64,000 bases of DNA, taken from positions 10,001-74,000 of the forward strand of contig NW_027195259.1 of NCBI RefSeq assembly GCF_038502225.1, written 5' to 3'. Shown piece by piece: positions 56,443 through 64,000 of the stretch (its first letter is position 1; each line of letters begins with the position of its first letter). The notes under the pieces are model-generated. The model was not told the origin of the DNA. It saw only the letters and a program-made list of their open reading frames with translations, and did not search any database. Source of the stretch: Cherax quadricarinatus. Lineage: Eukaryota; Arthropoda; Malacostraca; Decapoda; Parastacidae. A program made the translations under genes and the position numbers.

Positions 56443-57946
56443 TAAAGTACGAGTTAGTGAAGCAAGAGAGACAGTACGAGTTAGTGAAGCAAGACAGACA
56501 GTACGAGTTAGTGAAGCAAGAGAGACAGTACGAGTTAGTGAAGCAAGAGAGATAGTACGAGTTAGTGAAGCAAGAGAGAGAGTACGAGTTAGTGAAGCAA
56601 GAGAGAGAGTACGAGTTAGTGAAGCAAGAGAGACAGTACGAGTTAGTGAAGCAAGAGAGACAGTACGAGTTAGTGAAGCAAGAGAGACAGTACGAGTTAG
56701 TGAAGCAAGAGAGACAGTACGAGTTAGTGAAGCAAGAGAGATAGTACGAGTTAGTGAAGCAAGAGAGACAGTACGAGTTAGTGAAGCAAGAGAGATAGTA
56801 CGAGTTAGTGAAGCAAGAGAGAGAGTACGAGTTAGTGAAGCAAGAGAGACAGTACGAGTTAGTGAAGCAAGAGAGACAGTACGAGTTAGTGAAGCAAGAG
56901 AGATAGTACGAGTTAGTGAAGCAAGAGAGACAGTACGAGTTAGTGAAGCAAGAGAGATAGTACGAGTTAGTGAAGCAAGAGAGATAGTACGAGTTAGTGA
57001 AGCAAGAGAGAGAGTACGAGTTAGTGAAGCAAGAGAGAGAGTACGAGTTAGTGAAGCAAGAGAGAGAGTACGAGTTAGTGAAGCAAGAGAGACAGTACGA
57101 GTTAGTGAAGCAAGAGAGATAGTACGAGTTAGTGAAGCAAGAGAGAGAGTACGAGTTAGTGAAGCAAGAGAGAGAGTACGAGTTAGTGAAGCAAGAGAGA
57201 GAGTACGAGTTAGTGAAGCAAGAGAGAGAGTACGAGTTAGTGAAGCAAGAGAGAGAGTACGAGTTAGTGAAGCAAGAGAGAGAGTACGAGTTAGTGAAGC
57301 AAGAGAGATAGTACGAGTTAGTGAAGCAAGAGAGAGAGTACGAGTTAGTGAAGCAAGAGAGTACGAGTTAGTGAAGCAAGAGAGTACGAGTTAGTGAAGC
57401 AAGAGAGAGAGTACGAGTTAGTGAAGCAAGAGAGACAGTACGAGTTAGTGAAGCAAGAGAGACAGTACGAGTTAGTGAAGCAAGAGAGAGAGTACGAGTT
57501 AGTGAAGCAAGAGAGATAGTACGAGTTAGTGAAGCAAGAGAGATAGTACGAGTTAGTGAAGCAAGAGAGTACGAGTTAGTGAAGCAAGAGAGAGAGTACG
57601 AGTTAGTGAAGCAAGAGAGAGAGTACGAGTTAGTGAAGCAAGAGAGAGAGTACGAGTTAGTGAAGCAAGAGAGAGAGTACGAGTTAGTGAAGCAAGAGAG
57701 AGAGTACGAGTTAGTGAAGCAAGAGAGAGAGTACGAGTTAGTGAAGCAAGAGAGAGAGTACGAGTTAGTGAAGCAAGAGAGAGAGTACGAGTTAGTGAAG
57801 CAAGAGAGAGAGTACGAGTTAGTGAAGCAAGAGAGAGAGTACGAGTTAGTGAAGCAAGAGAGAGAGTACGAGTTAGTGAAGCAAGAGAGAGAGTACGAGT
57901 TAGTGAAGCAAGAGAGATAGTACGAGTTAGTGAAGCAAGAGACACC
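56443..57946. repeat. 27-bp minisatellite, about 55 copies
   Basis: Units marked tacgagttagtgaagcaaga followed by gaga(c/t/g)ag. In-frame stops in the gata variants limit the plus frame, and the uniform 3' part (57579-57920) stays open as KQEREYELV. Not a gene. Confidence 0.95.
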
Positions 57947-58272
57947 GAAATATCACTTCCAACACTAATATCAATATCAGTGGTGGCCACATCTAGGGTG
58001 GACATGAAGCTGATGGCCACATCTGAGGTGGCCGTGGTGCTGCTGGCCACATCTAGGGTGGCCGTAGTACTGCTGGTGGCCACATCTGGGGTGGCCGTGG
58101 AGTTGCTGGCCACATTTAGAATGGCCATGGAGTGTCTGGCCACATGTAAGGTGGCCGTGGTAGCCACATCTGGGGTGGCCACAACATGCACACCTCTTCT
58201 GCTCTTCGATCCTTCGGGTCGGACAGGTCCACGTCGGGTGGCCACAGGTACGTGTTCTTGTTTACATTTGCC
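57947..58272. repeat. Diverged 27-30-bp repeat flank
   Basis: Irregular units with ggccacatct(g/a)gggtggcc, a decayed edge of the next array. Confidence 0.7.
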
Positions 58273-58888
58273 CAATCATATGGGTCGGCCACTCCTGGGG
58301 TGGTCGTAGAGATGGCCACCCCTCGGGTGGTCGTGGAGATGGCCACCCCTCGGGTGGTCGTGGAGATGGCCACCCCTCGGGTGGTCGTGGAGATGGCCAC
58401 TCCTGGGGTGGTCGTGGAGATGGCCACTCCTGGGGTGGCCTTGGAGATGGCCACTCCTGGGGTGGTAGTGGAGGTGGCCACTCCTGGGGTGGTCGTAGAG
58501 ATGGCCACTCCTGGGGTGGTCGTAGAGATGGCCACTCCTGGGGTGGTCGTGGAGATGGCCACTCCTGGGGTGGTAGTGGAGGTGGCCACTCCTGGGGTGG
58601 TCGTAGAGATGGCCACTCCTGGGGTGGTCGTAGAGATGGCCACTCCTGGGGTGGTCGTAGAGATGGCCACTCCTGGGGTGGTCGTACAGATGGCCACTCC
58701 TGGGGTGGTCGTGGAGGTGGCCACTCCTGGGGTGGTCGTGGAGGTGGCCACTCCTGGGGTGGTAGTGGAGGTGGCCACTCCTGGGGTGGTCGTGGAGGTG
58801 GCCACTCCTGGGGTGGTAGTGGAGGTGGCCACTCCTGGGGTGGTCGTGGAGGTGGCCACTCCTGGGGTGGTAGTGGAGGTGGTGGCCA
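58273..58888. repeat. 27-bp GC-rich minisatellite, 23 copies
   Basis: Units marked ggccactcctggggtggtcg, with g(t/c)(c/a)gt and gag(a/g)tgg variants. Both strands are open (235 and 262 codons) because the period is a multiple of 3. Not a gene. Confidence 0.95.
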
Positions 58889-59085
58889 TATAGTTGCTGG
58901 CCACATTTGTGATGCTCTTATATTGTCTTTTCTCTTGTGTTGAACGAGAAATACCGTCATTCAGTGCACCAGCTGATTCCCTCTCTGCTTGTTTTTCTTT
59001 TTCTCTAGCCTTAGCATTATTTCTAAGCGCTTTTTCAGCTTCTTACTAAGGTTCTGGGTATATTGTTTCTTCTTGTTAGGCATCG
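58889..59085 (-). other. Short Lys-rich open frames, unassigned
   Basis: An ATG at 59083 gives MPNKKKQYTQNLSKKLKKRL and stops within 45 codons. A neighbouring frame, EKALRNNAKAREKEKQAERE, runs into the 27-bp array. This might be the start of a decayed basic protein broken by a frameshift. No family recognised. Confidence 0.25.
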
Positions 59086-59202
59086 TGTGAAAAAAATGTA
59101 TACAATGGGAAGGGAAACCCGACGTTCCAGTGGTAGACCGCGGTCAGACGGAGTGGTACACCTCTACTCTCCTTTGGCTTCTCGTCAACACTGAGGTTGC
59201 TG

Positions 59203-59230
59203 TACGAACGAACGAACGAACGAACGAACA
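59203..59230. repeat. (GAAC)n microsatellite
   Basis: About six to seven units of the tetranucleotide. Confidence 0.9.
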
Positions 59231-59508
59231 AGTGCAGGTAAGATCCCAATGGGATGAGCGGGGAAGACGGGACAGACGAAGAATAGCGCTGGAGAGGAGT
59301 GTTCTTAGTCGTAGAAATAGAGCCAGGGCTTGACCCAGCAGCTAAGGCGATCGTGGGACAGACTTGTGGAAAAACGGGAAAAGAGCAAGCTGTGTATGCA
59401 ACAGTTTCGTGGTAGGTGAGGTCTTTGAGTCTCGAGAGCTGGAAGTTTCCAGGTCGCAGGAGAGGGCAGGCAGGTAGGACCATCAGAGGGCAGCAGACAT
59501 GTGGGAGG
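59231..59508. other. Non-coding, possibly LINE inter-ORF DNA
   Basis: No motif. It lies directly downstream of the LINE ORF1 below. Confidence 0.35.
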
Positions 59509-61015
59509 TTATTTTAGTAGTTGAGGAGGCAGGTTTGCAGTGGAGCCATTTACAAACTTCTTGAAGCTGCTCCTGGAGAGGTGGTATAGCGTTGTCTTGT
59601 TGGAGAAAGTGAAACGAAGAGGCTTGATGAACTCAAGAACTTGCGTGAGTGTGAAATGAAGAGGTGATTCGCAGGCATACTTGACTGTTACATCACTGAG
59701 GCCTTTGTAGTGTTCAGAGCAGGTCATGGTGTCAGCGTTCGAGGGAGAGGTGTAGAAAGTAAGGTTTTGCCAAGAGGGTGTGCTGGAGTCGTCCCTATCT
59801 GCTTCGTCGGGGGATTCGTCAGAAAATTCTTGTTCAATTGTTTCTACAGTGATTGTGTCAATGGAGGATGGAAGTCTAGAGTATTTGCGGTCTGGCTGGT
59901 TGTTGGTGGTTGTTGAGAGGTGGTAGTGGTCACTGGGGGTGGTTCAGGAGTGTTTTTTGGGGCAGAGTCAGGATTTGGGCCTGAAGTTGATGTGAAGTTA
60001 GCGATGTTTGGGATAATCTTTAAGTCCTGTGGTGTTGGCGAGTCAGGAAAGTTGAATGACGGAAAGTTGTTAAAACGGAATAGTTCGTTAATTGTAGTGT
60101 TGAATGTGCCTGGGTTTGCTGCATTTGCAAGTTGTGCATACATCATGCAGTACAACACCTTAGAGGGAGCAGCGTCAGGGAGTGCAGAAAGGGAATTGCT
60201 GGATAGAGATGACTGCTGTGTGGCTTGTAGAATTCTGGTGATGTCCGACTAGAGTTTTGAAATGGCGGCATATGTCGGCGATTTGGGACTATTCTTCTTG
60301 GTTTCTTTAATTTTTTTCGACATTACTTCTTTTCGTAGTGGGCGTTTAGCTGCAAGGGTATGATGAGTACCCTTGCAGTTAAGACATGTTGGAGTGGCAT
60401 TGGTGGTGGTGCAGCTTTGAAGTCATGACCTTCTTTTCCACAGGTAGAACAGAACTTTTTGTCTTTAATGGGACAGTCCTTGGTTGAATGTTAAGAGTAA
60501 CAGTTCCAACAGGGAGAGACATGGGCAAAACGTTCAGGTTCAATGTGGCGTGGATGTATGTGGTAATATGAGATAGCTAGTCCATTAGAGAGCGCTTGGG
60601 TAGCCATATCTGTTTGAAAAGGGATTTTGATCATAGATGAGGCATTGGGAATTCGTGTGATGGTGTCTACAGAGGCCCAGGTGTTTTGGTCTTCGATAGA
60701 GGTCTTCAGTTCATCCGTTGGTATGGATGTGATTATCTTATCCAATTGTTTAACAAAAACTGAACGTTTCGCCAGCAAGGAGGGAGACGGTGATATGATG
60801 AATTGTCGGTCTCGTAATGTATTCACTGCAGTGTCGTCCATAAGTTTAGCTGCTTCATTGTCGTCGGTGCAGACGACAATAAAGGAGTCCTTGACTAAGT
60901 GGATCGCTGTGAATTTGAGATGTAGGCAGGTCCTCATAGCGGCAGCAAGTAATAGTTTAGTGGAATCATTTACAACACCACTGGCTGGTTTGATTTTAAC
61001 ACGATGTGCGAACAT
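59509..61015 (-). pseudogene. LINE ORF1 with three zinc knuckles (Jockey/I-like), broken
   Basis: Start MFAHRVKIKPASG at 61015. An N-terminal RRM-like region (FIVVCTDDNEAAKLM) precedes three knuckles: CWNCYS-stop-HSTKDC (TAA at 60491), CSTCGKEGHDF lacking its last Cys, and, in another frame, CLNCKGTHHTLAAKR lacking its last Cys. A Pro/Thr-rich tail follows (60158-59844), then a C-terminal block, VTVKYACESPLHFTL, to 59509. Multi-knuckle ORF1 is typical of Jockey/I-superfamily LINEs. At least one stop and two frameshifts. ORF2 is not present in the window. Confidence 0.7.
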
Positions 61016-61077
61016 TGTCGAACAGGTAGAGGTTCCTCTCCCCAACGGGAATCGTAGGGAGACTGTGAGGTTGCTGT

Positions 61078-61250
61078 TTTTTTTTTTTTATTCGCCGGTA
61101 TTCTCCCGGCCCGGGTCTTTTCCAAGTAGTGGTGACCCGGCCTTTGCTCCCTATCTGGGGAGTGTCTTGAGACCTAAGTCTCCCATGGGAGGAGGTACAA
61201 GTACCCCCTCATCTTTGAGACCAACTGTCCCCAGCACTGAGGTTGCTGTG
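61078..61250 (-). repeat. GC-rich head of the LINE, putative 5' UTR
   Basis: On the minus strand it has tcctcccatgggagactt, gggagcaaaggccgggtcac and cccgggccgggagaatacc, then an A-run and ORF1. I recognise it as a dispersed decapod-type sequence. The 5' UTR role is inferred from its position. Confidence 0.45.
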
Positions 61251-61904
61251 GTGTGAGCAGCGCCTTATAGCTGCTGTCATGAAACACGTGCTACTGTTTT
61301 GATGTGAGTCACGCTAATGACGTAATTACCTTGTTTATAATAATTACGACAACTTTTTATGTAATTATCGTACAGACGAGACATGCAACAAAATGTTGCC
61401 AGGTTCTTGCTCTATTTTTCGGCAAGATAATCTAATTTTTCATATTTCGATTGTTTTAATCTTCCAGCTTTATGTTGCGCCACAGGTCTTTAATGACCCA
61501 CTTATAAGGAATATATATCGTTCACCGTGTAATATATATCAGAAGAAGCTGGGTGTCACCCCGGGGGCCTCGTTGTGCTCCGTGTTTTCTGGTGTTTTCA
61601 CGATCTCTCTTACCTGCTAGAACTTTAATTTGTGCCACCAATCTTATACAATACATCCCTCTAGCACTTGGAACCAATCTTGGGGAGGAAATAGTATATA
61701 CTGAGTCAAAAAAAGGAGAATTAGTGTGCAGTACCTAGCAGAGTTTACTGCCAGAGGGGAATTATAGGCCTAGTGTGCCGTCAAAGGAAAGAAAGTCTCC
61801 CTGATAATATTGTGTATACATAGTGTTTTAGTGTTTACTACAGTGGTACCCTAGTATACATAGTGTTATAGTGTATACTACAGTGGTATCCTAGTATACA
61901 TAGT
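61251..61904. other. Non-coding; small duplication
   Basis: Two or three copies of a 35-40-bp unit, ctagtatacatagtgttata, lie at 61815-61910. No gene. Confidence 0.5.
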
Positions 61905-64000
61905 GCTAGTGTCACCACTCTGGACGGGTATCCCTGTCATTATCCATCCTGGACGGGTATCCCTGTCATTATCCACCACTCTGGATAGGTATCCCTGTCA
62001 TACACCACCCTGGACGGGTATTCCTGTCATTATCCATCACCCTGGACAGGTATCCCTGTCAATATCCACCACCCTGGACGGGTATCCCTGTCATTACCCA
62101 CCACTATGGATGGGTATACCTGTCATTACCCACCACCCTGAACGGGTATCGCTGTCATTACCCACCACCCTGGATAGGTATCCCTGTCATTATCCACCAC
62201 CCACCAAGAATATCCCTGTCATTATCCACCACCATGGACGGGTATCCCTGTCATTATCGATCACCCTCGACGGGTATCCCTCTCATTATCCACAACCCTG
62301 GAAGGTTACTCCTGTCATTATCCACCACTCGACGGGTATCCTTTTCATTATCCACAACCCTGGACAGGTATCCCTGTTATTATCCACCACTATCGACGGG
62401 AATCCCTGTTATTATCCACTACCCTGGAAAGGTATCCCTGTCATTATCCACCACCCTGGACGGGTATTCCTATCATTATCCACCACCCTGGACGGGTATC
62501 CCTATCATTATCCACCACTCTGGATGGGTATCCCTGTCATTATCCACCACGCTGGACGGGTATCCCTGTCATTATCCACCACCCTGGACGGGTATCCTTG
62601 CCATTATCCACCACCCTGGACGGGTATCACTGTCATTATCTATCACCCTGGACAGGTATCCCTGTCAATATCCACCATCCTGGACGGGTATCCCTGTCAT
62701 TGCCCACCACTGTTGACGGGCATACCTGTCATTATCCACAACCCTGGACGGGTATACCTGTTATTACCCACCACCTCCCTGGACGGGTATCCCTGTCCTT
62801 ATCCACCTCCTTGGATGAGTATCCCTGTCATTATCCACCACCTTGGATGGGTATCCGTCATTATCCACCACTCTGGACGGGCACCCCTGACATTATCCAC
62901 CACCGTGGGCGGGTATCCCTGTCATTATTCACCACACTGGACGGGTATCCCTGTCATCCACCACACTCGACGGGTGTCCCTGTCATTATCCACCACACTC
63001 GACGGGTATCCGTCATTATCCACCACCATGCATGGGTATCCCTGTCATCATCAATTACCGTGGACGGGTATACCTGTCATCAACCACCCTGGACGGGTAT
63101 CCCTGTCATGATGCACCACACTGGACGAGTATCCCTGTCATGATGCACCACACTGGACGAGTATCCCTGTCATTATCCACCACACTGAACTGGTATCCCT
63201 GTCATAATCCTCCACCCTGGATGGGTAGCCCTGTGATGCACCACCCTCGACGGGTATCCCTGTCATTATCCACCACCCTGGACAGGTTTCTTTGTCATAT
63301 TCAATCTCCCTTGACTGGTTTTCTTATCATTTTACGTCGACCTTGACGTATTTCTACTCTTTTACTCCATCGCCTTGGATGTGTTTCACTGTCACATTCA
63401 TTCGCCCTAGAGAGGTTTTTTTGTCATATTCCATGAGAGATGACAGGTTTCCTTATCATTTTCCATCCAGCTTTCTGGGTTTCCACTGTCATTTTCCGTC
63501 ACAATGGACTGTTTTTCTGTCATAATCCGTATCTCTGAACTTGTTTCTCTCTCATATTTACTCGCCCTGGACAGGTTTCCTTGTCATTTTCCGTCGTCAT
63601 AGACGGGTTCCTGTCATTTTTCAGTTGTCCTGAACTGGTTTCCTTGTCATATTCCATCACCTGGACGGGTTTCGTTGTCATTTTCAACCGCCCTGGAAAG
63701 GTTTCCCTGTCATTTTCCATCGACCTTCACGGGTTTCTTTCTCATGTTCCATTGGCCTGGATTTGTTTCTTGTAGTTTTTCATCGCTCTGGACGGGTTTC
63801 TGTCATCTTCCATCGCCTTGAACCGGTTCTTCTGTTTTCCATCGTCCTGGACAGGACAACGTCTCATTTTCCATCGCCTTGGACGGGTTTTTCTTTCATT
63901 TTCTATTAATATGGAACTGTTTTTCTGTCGTTTTCTATGCAATGGATGAGTTTTCCTGTCATTTTCTATTTCAGTAAACAGATTTGGACGGTTTTCTGCA
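61905..64000. repeat. Degenerate 30-33-bp minisatellite, runs off the window
   Basis: About 65 units marked ggacgggtatccctgtcatt. Up to about 63290 the second half reads atccaccaccct. Beyond it the units change to tttccttgtcattttccatc and diverge strongly. Long open plus frames are artefacts. Confidence 0.9.

Noticed and set aside
61903..63143. Open plus frames of 160-400 codons
   Set aside because: Repeat artefacts of the 30-33-bp array.

Overview
The window is eukaryotic, and its repeats point to a decapod crustacean (crayfish, lobster or shrimp type). There are no operons and no convincing intact host gene. More than 13 kb is minisatellite. The rest is mainly retroelements and interspersed repeats of kinds I know from decapod genomes; that lineage call is recognition, not a search result.

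Layout. 1-1376: minus-strand CR1/Jockey-like LINE fragment ending at a (GT)n tract. 2165-3362: 85-bp minisatellite. 4534-5705: decayed LINE ORF1 with a coiled coil. 6480-10178: an interspersed repeat, then a LINE copy (A) whose structure looks like twin priming. 10949-11110: expanded GC-rich repeat. 11251-19447: a full-length LINE (BF, minus) split by a nested plus-strand relative (C) flanked by a 9-bp target duplication. 19495-25381: AT-rich DNA with three elements that resemble Penelope-like elements or retrozymes, each with 11-13-bp duplications. 25474-31080: LINE copy D, with an uninterrupted ORF2. 31117-33042: 27-bp and 22-bp minisatellites. 34861-37312: SINE-like, Tc1/mariner and LINE remnants. 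37764-42330: 51-, 23- and 28-bp arrays. 42781-53085: decayed coding blocks, including a thymidylate-kinase-like fragment, interrupted by LINE copy E (44526-50779) and by a 36-bp array. 53212-54504: a fourth hammerhead-like element. 54788-58888: 43-, 27- and 27-bp arrays. 59509-61250: ORF1 of another LINE. 61905 to the end: a degenerate array of about 32 bp.

The dominant system is one LINE family of Tx1/L1 type, present as copies A, BF, C, D and E. ORF1 has an RRM-like segment, a CCHC zinc knuckle and a disordered tail ending in a conserved TPAQR motif. ORF2 has an AP-endonuclease, a reverse transcriptase with YVDD, and a C-terminal CCHC. ORF2 has no AUG before its endonuclease domain in any copy, and in A, C and D it lies in the -1 frame relative to ORF1.

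The second system is a set of short elements with an inverted unit, direct units of 420-433 bp, and a CUGANGA / stem II / GAAA core whose stem II covaries between copies. A third item of interest is the block around 42.8-53.1 kb, which could be the decayed remains of an endogenous large DNA virus; that is inference.
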